NCBI GenBank assembly: GCA_963714205.1 | Contig: CAVQNQ010000004.1 | Location: 62,001 to 126,000, forward strand | Length of the DNA: 64,000 bases | DNA from: CAVQNQ01 sp963714205 | GTDB lineage: Bacteria > Acidobacteriota > Terriglobia > Bryobacterales > Bryobacteraceae | Direction of reading: 5' to 3' | In this document: positions 35,701-44,178 of the stretch, piece after piece | Layout of the letters: every line of letters starts with the position of its first letter | Numbering within the stretch: position 1 is the stretch's first letter | Translations under genes and position numbers: made by a program | Notes under the pieces: generated by a model | Seen by the model: the letters and a program-made list of their open reading frames with translations, nothing else | What the model was told of the DNA's origin: nothing | Databases searched by the model: none

Positions 35701-36094
35701 ACGTGATGATACTGGGCGGGGTGGTGCCGGGCGGAAAGATGCGCAGCAGGGTTTGCGCGATGGATGTGACCTGCGCCATCGCCAGCTCCACCTTGGCATC
35801 GGGCTGAAAATAGACCTTGACCACCGAAACGCCGTTATAGGATTGCGATTCGATGTGCTCGATGTCGTTCACCGTGGTGGTCAAGCTGCGCTCGAAGACG
35901 GTAACCATGCGCTTTTCCATCTCTTCGGGCGGCAGTCCGCCGTAGCTCCACACCACGCTGACCACCGGGATATCGATGTACGGGAAAATGTCCACCGGCA
36001 TGGTGACGATGGCCGCGCCGCCCAGAATGGCAATGAGGAGCGCGACCACCACAAATGTATACGGGCGCCGTAGCGCTAATCGGACGATCCACAT
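32750..36094 (-). CDS. RND efflux pump inner-membrane transporter (AcrB/MdtB type)
   Basis: A 1114-residue proton-driven exporter. It starts MWIVRLALRRPYTFVVVALLIAILGG and has the RND signature regions: GGLPPEEMEKRM, AVGILVDDATVEIENTHRNL (paired acidic residues in helix 4), porter loops, and FVVPLVYSLLRSKPP near the end. It looks like an HAE1/multidrug-type pump; metal-pump residues typical of CzcA are not evident. A polar insert of about 50 residues around 780-835 (SSTANSLAGTSNTTNSSTGAA) in the second porter half is unusual. No ribosome site is visible before the ATG. The 120 bases upstream contain AT-rich TACTATAGGGATATAAG, a likely promoter separate from the regulator genes. Confidence 0.92.
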   Translation of the reverse strand: MWIVRLALRRPYTFVVVALLIAILGGAAIVTMPVDIFPYIDIPVVSVVWSYGGLPPEEMEKRMVTVFERSLTTTVNDIEHIESQSYNGVSVVKVYFQPDAKVELAMAQVTSIAQTLLRIFPPGTTPPSIITYDASEVPILQLGMQSKTLSEQQIFDLGNNFIRTQLATIQGAAVPLPFGGKFRAVMVDIIPDQLFAKGLSPADISAAFGSQNVILPAGTAKIGDIDYQVRLNSSPRVLDDLNDMPVKVVNGATVYMRDVAQVRDGNNIQTSIVRVNGTRGALLTVMRNGKASTLAVVNDVKSALPKILAGLPPALEVRQLFDQSIFVRAAVNGVVREATMAAFLTGLMILLFLGSWRSTVIVCISIPLSILTSLIILNLMGETINVMTLGGMALAVGILVDDATVEIENTHRNLALKKPLLRAVLDGAQQIAAPAFVATLSICIVFVPVLLLTGAARFLFTPMALAVVFAMLASYFLSRTLVCTMMHHMLGSEVKIYAAGEHGTGGSGPIWKAHNVFNRQFERMRGSYASLLHWALDHRGLVLTLFFLFVGGSLWLITFVGQDFFPTVDSGQMRLHARAPTGTRIEKTEMLFADIEKEIRQEIPPGEIQTIIDNIGIPNGSTNLAYGDNPTLGVGDGDILISLNAEKHGPTAVYTDRLRRRLKERFPDVAFFFEAANITNQILNFGLPAPIDVQVVGRDADANYEIARQLETQIAKVPGAADVHIHQVVNYPEIDVDVDRGKAAQVGLTQTNVSQSLLISLTGSSQVSPTQWLDYRTGVSYMVTVQTPQYRMDSMSALLRTPVDVLSAAVNSSTANSLAGTSNTTNSSTGAAPNQASEAYGNPGTAIQEPQVLENLVRTRRGIAPLIINHYNVQPVYDVYCNIDRRDLGAVGSAVEKLVRNMEPKLARGSSIEMRGQVATMQSSFYRLGLGIIFAIMLVYLIMAVNFQSWLDPFIILMALPGALAGIVWMLFVTQTTFSVPSLMGSIMCIGVATANSILVVVFANDQRLEGMDARAAALSAGYTRIRPVMMTALAMIIGMLPMALGMGEGGEQNAPLGRAVIGGLVLATITTLFVVPLVYSLLRSKPPVDWARKLEEEEHEYLRDEMLLREDLQ

Positions 36095-36214
36095 GGTTGT
36101 TTACACACTTCGGGCCGGGGACGAAATCCTGGCTCCAACTTATATCCCTATAGTATTCGATTGCACAGCCAGGCGCGTGCCCTTTTCGGGCCGTCGGGAC
36201 CCGCCGCGCCCGGT

Positions 36215-36838
36215 TTACAGATGAATGATCCCCCGCTGGATGGCGGCGGTGGCGGCCTGAGTCCGGTCCTGCACGCCCAGCTTGCTCAAGATGTTCTTGA
36301 CGTGGTTCTTGACGGTGTGCTCGGCGATGCTCAGCGCGTAGGCGATCTGTTTGTTGGGCATCCCGCGCACGATCAACCCCAGAACCTGGACCTCCCGCGC
36401 GCTCAAATCCGGGCGCGGAACCTGCGCCGCCAGCGCCGCCGCTACGCCCGATGGCAGGTAAGTTTGCCCGGCATACACGGCGCGAATAGCCTTGAGCAGC
36501 TCGTCGTGCAGAACGTCCTTGGTGAGATAGGCCTGCACGCCGGCCGCCAGCGCGCGGCGGATGTCCTCGTCGCCGCCATAGGTGCTCAAGGCCATCATGC
36601 GGGCATGGGGAAATTGCGCGCGTATGGCTGTGGCCGCCTCCACGCCGTTCATCACCGGCATACGCATATCGAGCAAGGCCACGTCCGGCAGGTGCTTGCG
36701 GTACAGCTCGACGGCCTGCTGCCCGTCCGAGGCTTCCGCCACCACCACCATGTCCGGCTGCATGTTGACGATGGTGCTCACCCCCACACGCGCCACCAGG
36801 TGGTCTTCGGCTACCAGAATCCGGATCGCTTCGCTCAT
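36215..36838 (-). CDS. NarL/FixJ-type response regulator
   Basis: A 207-residue two-component regulator. Receiver domain about 1-120: acidic pair EDH at 11-12, phosphoacceptor Asp57 in ALLDMRMPV, Thr/Ser in MMALST and Lys107 in AYLTKDVL. LuxR-type helix-turn-helix about 140-200: LSAREVQVLGLIVRGMPNKQIAYAL and VKNHVKNILSKLGV. Its ATG overlaps the stop of the sensor kinase (ATGA), so it is the cognate partner. It sits just upstream of the RND efflux genes on the same strand and is a good candidate for controlling them. Confidence 0.93.
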   Translation of the reverse strand: MSEAIRILVAEDHLVARVGVSTIVNMQPDMVVVAEASDGQQAVELYRKHLPDVALLDMRMPVMNGVEAATAIRAQFPHARMMALSTYGGDEDIRRALAAGVQAYLTKDVLHDELLKAIRAVYAGQTYLPSGVAAALAAQVPRPDLSAREVQVLGLIVRGMPNKQIAYALSIAEHTVKNHVKNILSKLGVQDRTQAATAAIQRGIIHL

Positions 36839-39789
36839 GGCAATGGCACCATCACTTCGACCTCCGTACCCTGACCGGGGCGGCTGGCCAGGCGGAACTC
36901 GCCGCCCAGGCGCTTGGCGCGCTCGCGCATTCCGATTAAGCCGAAATGCCCGCCCAGCGAGGAAAAAGCATCCTCCTGCTCGAACCCGCGTCCATCGTCG
37001 AGGACGCGCAGGTAAAGGCTTCGGGCTTCCATAGTTAACTTGATCCAGATGCGGCTGGCTCCGGCGTGCTTCAACGTATTGGTGACGGCTTCCTGGGCTA
37101 TGCGCAGCAGGTGCTGCTCGGTATCCTCGGGCAGCTCGCGTTGGGGTCCTTCGACATGCACGTCTACCTGGATTCCCGATCCGGCCGTCCACAATCGCGT
37201 GCCCGATTCCAGCGCCGACGCCAGGTCCTGCCCCTCCAGCACCGAGGCCCGCAAGTCCATCACCGAGCGGCGCGCCTCGGTGAGGCTGTGGCGCGCCATG
37301 CGCTGAGCCATTTCCAGATACTTGCGGGTGCGCGAATCGCTCGGTGGCATGGACATGGCCACGGCGTCCAATTGCGCGGAGATTCCCACGAATCCCTGGG
37401 TCAGGGTATCGTGGATTTCACGGGCCAGCCGCGCGCGTTCCTCCAATACCAGGGCGAAACGGGAGCGGATCTGCCTGAGGCGGAGGCTGTATGCCCCACC
37501 CGCCATGGCCAGCAGAATGGCCGCGCAAAGCATCCGGAACCAGGCCGACTCATAGAAATACGGCAGCACCTCGAAGCCATACGACCGATCGCTGGCAGGT
37601 CCGCCGGGGACCTCGGCTCTCACCGTGAAACGGTAACTCCCGTGTTTCAGGCTGTTGTAGTCGATCAGGCGGCGGTTTCCCGCCTTCACCCACGCCCGAT
37701 CCAGCCCATCGAGCCTGTAGAAATACTGCACGCGCTCCGGGGCGCTCAAATGGATACCGGCGTAGCGGAATTGGACTCGATCGTCATCCGGATCGAGCCG
37801 GGCCAGCGATGCGGAATCGAGTTCGCGCCCGGACCCGGTCGAGGCGGCCAGGTGCAACGCCGGCGGCAGTGTGGAAAGCCGGCGAACGCGCGGATCGAAG
37901 ACCGCCAGCCCGCGGCTGGTGGCGAACCACAAGCGCCCGTCGGCGGTCCGGCGGGCGCCTCCCGCGATAGGGTAGCCCGGCGAGCACTGGGCGCTCCGCA
38001 AACCATCCGCCACGCCGTAATTCAAAGGCTCCAACGCGCTCCGCTTGCCGTCGGCAAAGTCGAAGAGCTGCCGTTTCTCGATCCGGCAAATACCCCGCGA
38101 GGTGCCCAGCCACAGCGAATCTCCATCGCTGGTCATGCTGGCGATGTTGTCGCTCAACAGCCCGTCCTTTTCCGTAAAGTGCAGGAACTTGCCTTGCCGC
38201 AGGGCCCCCAGACCCCCGCCGAACGTGCCGATCCACAAGGTTCCATCGCGGCCCTCTTCGAGCGCCCGAATCTGGTTGCCGGCAAGACCGTCGGCCGTGG
38301 AATACAACCTCGAAACACCGCCCTGAATATGCCATAAGCCCCTGCCCCAGGTTCCCGCCCACAATGAGCCATCGTGCGCCTCGCACAGGGTTATCGCGGC
38401 GTTGGCCATTACCGGGCCCGCGGGAATTACCATATGGAAGACGTTTCTGCGGAGTTCGCCGAGGCCGGCCGGAGTGGCCATCCAGACGTTCCCCTCGGCG
38501 TCCTCGAGCCCATCGAAGACCACCCGCCGCGAAAGAGGATCCCGGGGAATATAGGAGCTGAACTGGGCGCCGTGCATGCGCAGCAGTCCGGCGCGCGAAG
38601 CCATCAGGAGATCGCCGCCGGCCGTTTCGCGGATGGAGAATATTTCCCCGTCGGGCAGCCCGTCGCGCGCGGTGAGGAGGCGATACGCGCCGCCCGAGAA
38701 CAGCAGCAACCCGCCTTCATGAAACCCTACCCAGACGCGGCCCGAGCGGTCCTGGAGCACGGAGTTGGGCTGGTCGCTGGGCAGGCCTTCGGGCGTTCCA
38801 TACACGGAAAAGACGTCGTCCCGCAACCGCGTCAGGCCATTATTGGAACCCACCCATAGATTGCCTTCCCGGTCTTCGAACAGGCTGCGCACCAGGTCGC
38901 CCTCGCCGCTCTCGCCGGTAGGCGCCACGAAGCGGCTGCCCTCGGAGCGCGCCAGGCCGCCGTTGGTGCCCACCCAGATATTCCCGTCGCGGTCCTCCCA
39001 CAAGCCGCGCGTAAAAGCATTGGGGAGGCCTTCGCGAACGCCGAACCGGCGGAGCCGCCCATCGGGCAGGCGCTCGATCAGCCCCAAACTGCCGGCAATC
39101 CACAGGTTGCCGTGCCGGTCGGCCAGCAGGGAAGTGGCCACGTCGCCTCCCAGCGTGGCGCCCTCGATTTTGGCCACGAACCGGCCGCCCTCCATGCGGG
39201 CGACCCCTCCGATGCCCGCCACCCACAGTGCGTGTTGGCGATCCTCGCCGATGGCGCGCACGGAACTCACCGGCAGATCCGGGCCGGGCGCGTAATTGGT
39301 GAACTTCCCACCCGTGAAGCGGCTCAGATTCGCGCCCGCGACGATCCAGAGATCCCCCGGATGATCCGCGAACAGCGCCGCAACGTTATTATCCGGCAGA
39401 CCCTCTTTCACGGTATAGGTTTGGAAGCGCTGGTCCCGATAATGGGCCAGCCCGCCAGAGGTGCCGATCCACAAGCTTCCATCGTCCGAAACCGCCAGGG
39501 AGGTTATGGAGTTGGCCGGAAGATCGCCATTGGCTTTGTTGAAAACCGTAAAATCATACCCGTCGAACCGCGCCAGACCTTCGTCGGTGCCCAGCCAAAG
39601 ATACCCATCCGGAGTCTGGGTGATCGCGCGGACGGTGTCCTGCGGCAGGCCGTGATCTTCGGTCCAAACGGTTCGCGAATACTGCGTGAATCGCTTGCGC
39701 GGATCGAGCGCCGCCGCCCCCCGCGGGAAGAGCAATCCGAGAACCGCCAGTCCCGCCCAGCATGCACGGTAGTAGCGCGCGCGTGTCAT
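36835..39789 (-). CDS. Sensor histidine kinase with Reg_prop beta-propeller
   Basis: A 984-residue one-piece sensor: signal peptide, a periplasmic propeller of about 14 Reg_prop repeats (W-G---GL-R-, e.g. DGYLWLGTDEGLARFDGYDF, GNIWVGTNGGLARSEG), a Y_Y_Y domain (HGSYRFTVRAEVPGG), one membrane helix (MLCAAILLAMAGGAYSL), a HisKA_3 dimerisation domain with His in LAREIHDTLTQGF and a HATPase with EAVTNTLKHAG, DDGRGF and GLIGMRERAKRLGG. There is no receiver domain, so it works through the adjacent NarL-type regulator. The ATG at 39789 with GGCGGAA is preferred to the TTG at 39801; a TATACT box lies 16 bases upstream. Confidence 0.92.
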   Translation of the reverse strand: MTRARYYRACWAGLAVLGLLFPRGAAALDPRKRFTQYSRTVWTEDHGLPQDTVRAITQTPDGYLWLGTDEGLARFDGYDFTVFNKANGDLPANSITSLAVSDDGSLWIGTSGGLAHYRDQRFQTYTVKEGLPDNNVAALFADHPGDLWIVAGANLSRFTGGKFTNYAPGPDLPVSSVRAIGEDRQHALWVAGIGGVARMEGGRFVAKIEGATLGGDVATSLLADRHGNLWIAGSLGLIERLPDGRLRRFGVREGLPNAFTRGLWEDRDGNIWVGTNGGLARSEGSRFVAPTGESGEGDLVRSLFEDREGNLWVGSNNGLTRLRDDVFSVYGTPEGLPSDQPNSVLQDRSGRVWVGFHEGGLLLFSGGAYRLLTARDGLPDGEIFSIRETAGGDLLMASRAGLLRMHGAQFSSYIPRDPLSRRVVFDGLEDAEGNVWMATPAGLGELRRNVFHMVIPAGPVMANAAITLCEAHDGSLWAGTWGRGLWHIQGGVSRLYSTADGLAGNQIRALEEGRDGTLWIGTFGGGLGALRQGKFLHFTEKDGLLSDNIASMTSDGDSLWLGTSRGICRIEKRQLFDFADGKRSALEPLNYGVADGLRSAQCSPGYPIAGGARRTADGRLWFATSRGLAVFDPRVRRLSTLPPALHLAASTGSGRELDSASLARLDPDDDRVQFRYAGIHLSAPERVQYFYRLDGLDRAWVKAGNRRLIDYNSLKHGSYRFTVRAEVPGGPASDRSYGFEVLPYFYESAWFRMLCAAILLAMAGGAYSLRLRQIRSRFALVLEERARLAREIHDTLTQGFVGISAQLDAVAMSMPPSDSRTRKYLEMAQRMARHSLTEARRSVMDLRASVLEGQDLASALESGTRLWTAGSGIQVDVHVEGPQRELPEDTEQHLLRIAQEAVTNTLKHAGASRIWIKLTMEARSLYLRVLDDGRGFEQEDAFSSLGGHFGLIGMRERAKRLGGEFRLASRPGQGTEVEVMVPLP

Positions 39790-39856
39790 TTCCGCCGTCA
39801 ATGCCAGTATAATGCTGCGGCTCCGGGCGGCGAGCGGCGGCAGGCAGTCGCGCCGT

Positions 39857-41437
39857 TCAGAACGAACCGGAAGCCGGTAACCCCGGGGCCGGGGTGGTCT
39901 CCAGCAGCGGGATGTCCGGAAGCTGCTCCGCGGGGCCGTTCAGGGACGGAGGCTCGCTCATCAACGAAGGCTCGGGCGGCGGGCCGAGCGGCGGCACGAA
40001 GGCGCTGCCCAACCGCGCGCGCCGCTCATCCAAGGCCGACTGCCGCCAGTTCCGCAGGGTCAACCAGCCCATCCGCGCCGCGTCCGCCGATTCCCAATAG
40101 ATGTTCTGCCGGATGAAATGATTACGCGCCGTCAGCAGGACCCGCCGCACGCCTCGCGCGAAGGTCCGCGGGCGGGGCGCGGTGGTCTCCGCGGCCGGAG
40201 ATCGGCGGGGCGCCCGGCATGCATTCAGTTCCACCACGGCTACCCGTGAATCCGTGTTCACTCCCCGCCGATAATCCAGTCCGGAGCGGTAATCCGACGC
40301 CCGGCGCACGTAGGAAACCGAAGCCGCGCAGCCGGTGAAAACCAGGTCGCTGACCACCTTGTCGCGCTCGAGATCCACCTGGTCCTCGATCTGGTGCGTG
40401 AAGCCGAACGGCCGCACGGAGAAAGTGGCCGCGATGTCGCGTGTCGCGGCGGAGGCCCAAACCGTGCGGCCCTGCCATTCCTCCGGACGCTTCCACACCC
40501 GCAGGTGGTGGCGCTTGGCAAAAGTATTCAACGACTTCTGGTAAGTGAAATCCGGCCCGGCTCCCTCGAGCAGCAGCGTTCTCATAGGCGCCTGGGCATA
40601 GGCGCTGTCGGTGGCGATTGCGCGAATGGCGCCAAAGCCCGCGCCCACCGAATTGCCGCGCGCGCCCGACCATCCCGCCGCCGTGAAGGCGCGCGCCAAC
40701 TCATCGGCCGAGCCGACAAAGACCAGGTCCACCAGATCCATCGGCTGCCGCTGACGCATGGAATAGCTCCAAGCTGGCAAAGCGGCCACCAGGCGGTGCA
40801 ATTGCGCCACTTCCGGGGAGGATTCCGGCTGCGGGTAAGTGCATGGCGTAAGGCCTGCCAGCGATTCAGTAAAGCTGGCTTCCAGGTACAGCTCGGTTCC
40901 TTCCGGGTACGAGATTTCGGGGTCCGGGAAACGGAACAGGGCCGTCGAAACCGCGAAAGCCGGAAGCATAAGCAGCGGATTTCCGAATGCTGCAAAGGCC
41001 AGCCGCTGGCCGGCCCGGTTTCCCAGCGCGGCGGTGGCTCGGATGCCGTGAATCCCCCCGTGGGAGTCCACGCGCTCGCGGGCGCTATCCACGCCCACCA
41101 GGCGGGTCTCCAGCGGATAGCTTCGGCCATCCGGGAAGCTTATCTCGTTGAAATCGAGATCGAGCAGCGCGGTCTCGTGGATCAGGCCGATGCCCACCCG
41201 GTGAACCCGGCTCACCCGGCCGCGAACCACGGCGCCTTCCGGGACCATCTGGATGGAGTTGGCGCACAGGGGCGTGGCCAGCAACGCTTCAATTTGCGTG
41301 CCGGTCTTGGATGTGTAGGAGGAAACGGGATTCAGCAGGCGAACTTCCACGGCCGTCCCGGAGGACGCGGCCCATGTTGTGGAGGCCCACGTCAAGATCG
41401 ATGTAAAGAGCGCCAGCCACAATCCCGATGTCAACAT
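39857..41437 (-). CDS. LssY_C domain protein, exported
   Basis: A 526-residue protein with a signal peptide (LWLALFTSILTWASTTWA). Residues about 25-150 look like an all-beta domain (VEVRLLNPVSSYTSKTGTQI). The second half matches the LssY C-terminal domain: DLVFVGSADELARAFTAAGW, MRTLLLEGAGPDFTYQKSLNTF, KRHHLRVW and FTHQIEDQVDLERDKVVSDL. The Pro-rich tail (PPLGPPPEPSLMSEPP) is probably disordered. LssY-type proteins occur near efflux and phosphatase genes, but the role is not known. A 16-base palindrome lies in its promoter region. Confidence 0.75.
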   Translation of the reverse strand: MLTSGLWLALFTSILTWASTTWAASSGTAVEVRLLNPVSSYTSKTGTQIEALLATPLCANSIQMVPEGAVVRGRVSRVHRVGIGLIHETALLDLDFNEISFPDGRSYPLETRLVGVDSARERVDSHGGIHGIRATAALGNRAGQRLAFAAFGNPLLMLPAFAVSTALFRFPDPEISYPEGTELYLEASFTESLAGLTPCTYPQPESSPEVAQLHRLVAALPAWSYSMRQRQPMDLVDLVFVGSADELARAFTAAGWSGARGNSVGAGFGAIRAIATDSAYAQAPMRTLLLEGAGPDFTYQKSLNTFAKRHHLRVWKRPEEWQGRTVWASAATRDIAATFSVRPFGFTHQIEDQVDLERDKVVSDLVFTGCAASVSYVRRASDYRSGLDYRRGVNTDSRVAVVELNACRAPRRSPAAETTAPRPRTFARGVRRVLLTARNHFIRQNIYWESADAARMGWLTLRNWRQSALDERRARLGSAFVPPLGPPPEPSLMSEPPSLNGPAEQLPDIPLLETTPAPGLPASGSF

Positions 41438-41467
41438 GAGCAGTTTGGTCCAGGTATAGCATATCGG

Positions 41468-41483
41468 CGGCCATATTTGGCCG
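41468..41483 (-). promoter_or_regulatory. Palindromic operator candidate upstream of the LssY_C gene
   Basis: CGGCCA (41468-41473) and TGGCCG (41478-41483) form a perfect inverted repeat around 4 bases. On the minus strand a TATACC box at 41458-41453 would be the -10, which puts the palindrome over the -35 region, the normal place for a repressor site. It could also form a short RNA hairpin if transcribed. Confidence 0.4.
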
Positions 41484-41544
41484 CAGCGTGTTAAAAAACC
41501 ACATTAAAAACTAACAATAACGACGTGCGCGGCGAATGCGCGTT

Positions 41545-43653
41545 TCAACCTTTCTGGAGAGCCGCCTTCACGCATTCGGGCGTGATCGGCAGTTCGAATA
41601 CACGCGCCCCTACCGCGTCGAAAACGGCATTGGCGATCGAGGCGCCCGTGGTGATGATAGGCGGCTCGCCTCCGGCGCCCGCCGGAGCGCCGGGGTTGTC
41701 GATTAGGATCGTTTCAATTTTCGGCAGCCAGGAGAAGCGCGGGATCTGGTAGGTGTCGAAGTTGCGAGCGAGCACCTCGCCATCCCGGAAGTGCACCTCT
41801 TCGCTCAAGGTATAGCCCAGCCCCATGGTGATCGAGCCTTCCATCTGCTGGCGCATGCCTTCCGGATTCAGCGTCAGGCCCTGATCGAGCGCGATCACCA
41901 CGCGCTTCACGCGCACGTGGCCGCTCAGCTTATTCACCTCCACCTCGGCGAAGCCGGCCACGCGGGTATTGGAATAGATTCCGCAAGCCATGCCCACGCC
42001 GCGGCCGGTGGGCCGCGGGCCGGGCGTCCAGCCGAACTGGGCGGCGGCGGCCTGGAGCACGCGCCGCAAGCGCGCATCGCCGAGATGATCCAGCCGGAAC
42101 TCGAGTGGGTCTTTACCGGCCTGGGCCGCCAGGACGTCCATGTGCGATTCGTTGGCAAACGTGTTGGTGTTGGCCGAGGGGGCGCGCCAGGGACCTACGC
42201 TGAAGGGGTGCATGCCCGGCGGGTTGCCCTGCCAGTTCCCCGAAAACAGGGTGCGTTGGTTCGGCACGTCATAGATAGTGCGGGCCCCACCGTTGCCGGC
42301 GCCCCACACGCGGTAGTCCCACAAGGCGATCTTGCCGGCGCTGGTGAGGCCGGAGCGGATCTTCACCACTGCCGCGGGACGGAACGTATCGTAGAAGAAC
42401 TCCTCGGCGCGATCCCGCACCACCTGCACGGGACGGCCTGTGATGCGAGCCAGGCGGGCGGCATCCACGGCCTGCTCGGCCGCGCTCTTGCCGCCAAATC
42501 CGCCGCCGACATAGCCTGCAATGACGCGCACGTTGTCCTGCGTCACCCCCAGCGCCTGAGCCACCGCTCCGCGCACGGAAAAGGGCGCCTGGGTGCTCGC
42601 CCACACCGTGACCTTCCCGCCCTCGATCTGCGCGACCGCGGAATGCGTCTCCAGGGAAGCGTGCGCCACGTAGCTGTTCAGATATGTCTGCTCGACGATG
42701 GACGCCGCGAGCTTCTCTCCCTCGGCCAGGCTGCCGCTTTCGCCGGCCGGTTCGAGCGGCGGTCCAAACTTCTGCAAGTGGTCGAAGATGCTCTGGTCGT
42801 CCACACCGGTGCGCGGGCGGTCATATTGAGCCTGGATCAGCCCCAGCGCGCGGTCCGCCACGTCGCGCCGCTCATGCAGCACGGCGATGGTCCCGCCATC
42901 CTTCACCACGCGGGCGCCGGTCTTTTCGGCGGCACTGGTATCCACCGATTTGAGCATGGCGCCGTGCGCCGGCGGCGTCAGGATGCGCGCGCACAGCATG
43001 CCGGGGAGCATGATATCGCCCGCATACCTGGCTTTGCCGGTGACTTTCTCGAAGCCATCCTTGCGATGCTCCGGCGAATGGTGAATCACCTCGAACGCCG
43101 CGGGCGCTTTCACCGGCACTTTCTCGAGGTGACGTTCGATGCGTTGGCCGCGCACCAGTTCGCCATAGGTGATGCGCTTGGACTGCGCCGGATCGGCGAT
43201 TACCCCCGCCTTCACTTCCAGACGCTCCAGCGGGGCGCCCAGCCGTTCGGCGGCCATGCGCAGCAGAACCGCGCGCGCTTCCGCCCCGGCCGCGCGCAGC
43301 ACGGGCGAAAACATCGGGGAGCACATGGAGCCGAAGGTGCCCATGTCGAACGGACACAGGCCGGTGTCGCCCATGACCATGTCCACCGAATCGTAGGGCA
43401 CGTCCAGCTCTTCGGCCAGGCACTGCGCCAGCGAGGTCGTGGCGCCTTGCCCCAGTTCCACCTTGCCCGTGAAGCAGGCCACCCGCCCATCGGCGGAGAT
43501 GCGCAGGTAGGCATTGAAATCGGTGGGGAAGGGCATTCGTCCCGGCGGGCGCGCCGCTTCGGGCTGCTCAACCTGAAACGCATCCGCGCGGAAGAAGACG
43601 AACAGGCCGGTGCTGGTGGCCAGGAAATCCCGCCGGGTCACTTCGGGTTTCAT
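41545..43653 (-). CDS. Molybdenum hydroxylase large subunit (xanthine dehydrogenase / isoquinoline oxidoreductase IorB type)
   Basis: A 702-residue molybdopterin-cytosine-dinucleotide subunit that hydroxylates N-heterocycles or aldehydes. A Tat signal opens it (TRRDFLATSTGLFVFF), so the complex is periplasmic. Seen: GKVELGQGATTSLAQCLAEEL, the insert domain ASTQAPFSVRGAVAQALGV, the cofactor loop GGFGGKSAAEQAVDAA, VGPWRAPSANTNTFANESHMD and GEPPIITTGASIANAVFDA. Gene order and the small 2Fe-2S partner (ATGA overlap) fit the two-subunit IorAB layout, with no FAD subunit. The start at 43653 is in the overlap; an upstream in-frame ATG is inside the partner gene. Substrate unknown. Confidence 0.9.
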   Translation of the reverse strand: MKPEVTRRDFLATSTGLFVFFRADAFQVEQPEAARPPGRMPFPTDFNAYLRISADGRVACFTGKVELGQGATTSLAQCLAEELDVPYDSVDMVMGDTGLCPFDMGTFGSMCSPMFSPVLRAAGAEARAVLLRMAAERLGAPLERLEVKAGVIADPAQSKRITYGELVRGQRIERHLEKVPVKAPAAFEVIHHSPEHRKDGFEKVTGKARYAGDIMLPGMLCARILTPPAHGAMLKSVDTSAAEKTGARVVKDGGTIAVLHERRDVADRALGLIQAQYDRPRTGVDDQSIFDHLQKFGPPLEPAGESGSLAEGEKLAASIVEQTYLNSYVAHASLETHSAVAQIEGGKVTVWASTQAPFSVRGAVAQALGVTQDNVRVIAGYVGGGFGGKSAAEQAVDAARLARITGRPVQVVRDRAEEFFYDTFRPAAVVKIRSGLTSAGKIALWDYRVWGAGNGGARTIYDVPNQRTLFSGNWQGNPPGMHPFSVGPWRAPSANTNTFANESHMDVLAAQAGKDPLEFRLDHLGDARLRRVLQAAAAQFGWTPGPRPTGRGVGMACGIYSNTRVAGFAEVEVNKLSGHVRVKRVVIALDQGLTLNPEGMRQQMEGSITMGLGYTLSEEVHFRDGEVLARNFDTYQIPRFSWLPKIETILIDNPGAPAGAGGEPPIITTGASIANAVFDAVGARVFELPITPECVKAALQKG

Positions 43654-44129
43654 CGGGCGCCTCCCGGAGCCGGCGCGGCGGCTTCCTGGATGGCCGCCAC
43701 GATGCGCACGTGCGCTCCGCAGCGGCACAGGTTATCGTCCATGGCGGCCAAAATCTGCGCTTCGGTGGGGCGCGGCGTCTGGAGCAGCAGCGCGTAGGCG
43801 CTGAGGATCATGCCCGGCGTGCAATAGCCGCATTGATAGGCGTGGTGTTTGAGGAAGGCTTCCTGAATGGGGTGCAGCCTGCCATCCCGCTCGAGACCCT
43901 CGATGGTGAGGACCCGCTTCCCGGCCACGTCTTTTACCGGCGTGGAACACGAGCGCGCCGCCTGTCCATCTACGATGACGGTGCAAGCGCCGCACAACCC
44001 GGCGCCGCAGCCGAACTTGGTGCCCGTCAGGCCGAGATCGCCGCGGAGCACCCATAGGAGTGCGCGCTCGTCATCGGTCGTTACGCTGGCGGGCTTGCCG
44101 TTGAGCGTAAAAGATATGCTTCGCTCCAT
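43650..44129 (-). CDS. 2Fe-2S subunit of a molybdenum hydroxylase (IorA type)
   Basis: A 159-residue protein carrying two 2Fe-2S clusters. The plant-ferredoxin-like cluster has FGCGAGLCGACTVIVDGQAARSC and the helical-domain cluster has QCGYCTPGM plus DNLCRCG. It passes electrons from the Mo subunit encoded next, with which its stop overlaps (ATGA). It has no signal and would be carried out by the Tat signal of its partner. The ATG is exactly 6 bases after a TAGAAT box and has no Shine-Dalgarno, so the operon mRNA is probably leaderless. Confidence 0.93.
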   Translation of the reverse strand: MERSISFTLNGKPASVTTDDERALLWVLRGDLGLTGTKFGCGAGLCGACTVIVDGQAARSCSTPVKDVAGKRVLTIEGLERDGRLHPIQEAFLKHHAYQCGYCTPGMILSAYALLLQTPRPTEAQILAAMDDNLCRCGAHVRIVAAIQEAAAPAPGGAR

Positions 44130-44135
44130 GAGCCG

Positions 44136-44141
44136 ATTCTA
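44136..44141 (-). promoter_or_regulatory. -10 box 6 bases before the IorA-type gene
   Basis: TAGAAT on the minus strand (44141-44136) ends 6 bases before the ATG at 44129. With the usual 6-7 base distance from -10 to the start of transcription, the first transcribed base would be the A of the ATG or its neighbour. Confidence 0.5.
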
Positions 44142-44166
44142 ACGCCCGGCTGACCCTCGCGCGCCG

Positions 44167-44172
44167 TACAAT
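44167..44172 (+). promoter_or_regulatory. -10 box 6 bases before the small exported protein gene
   Basis: TACAAT at 44167-44172 ends 6 bases before the ATG at 44179. It is the plus-strand partner of the divergent TAGAAT at 44136-44141; the two boxes are 25 bases apart. Confidence 0.5.
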
Positions 44173-44178
44173 GACCGC

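Noticed and set aside
36838..37192. N-terminal extension of the response regulator to 37192
   Set aside because: The extension lies inside the sensor kinase gene; the receiver domain starts properly at the ATG at 36838, which overlaps the kinase stop.
41791..43797. A 668-codon plus-strand frame opposite the molybdenum hydroxylase
   Set aside because: His- and Gly-rich composition without any domain, as expected for the antisense of a GC-rich gene whose real frame is clear.
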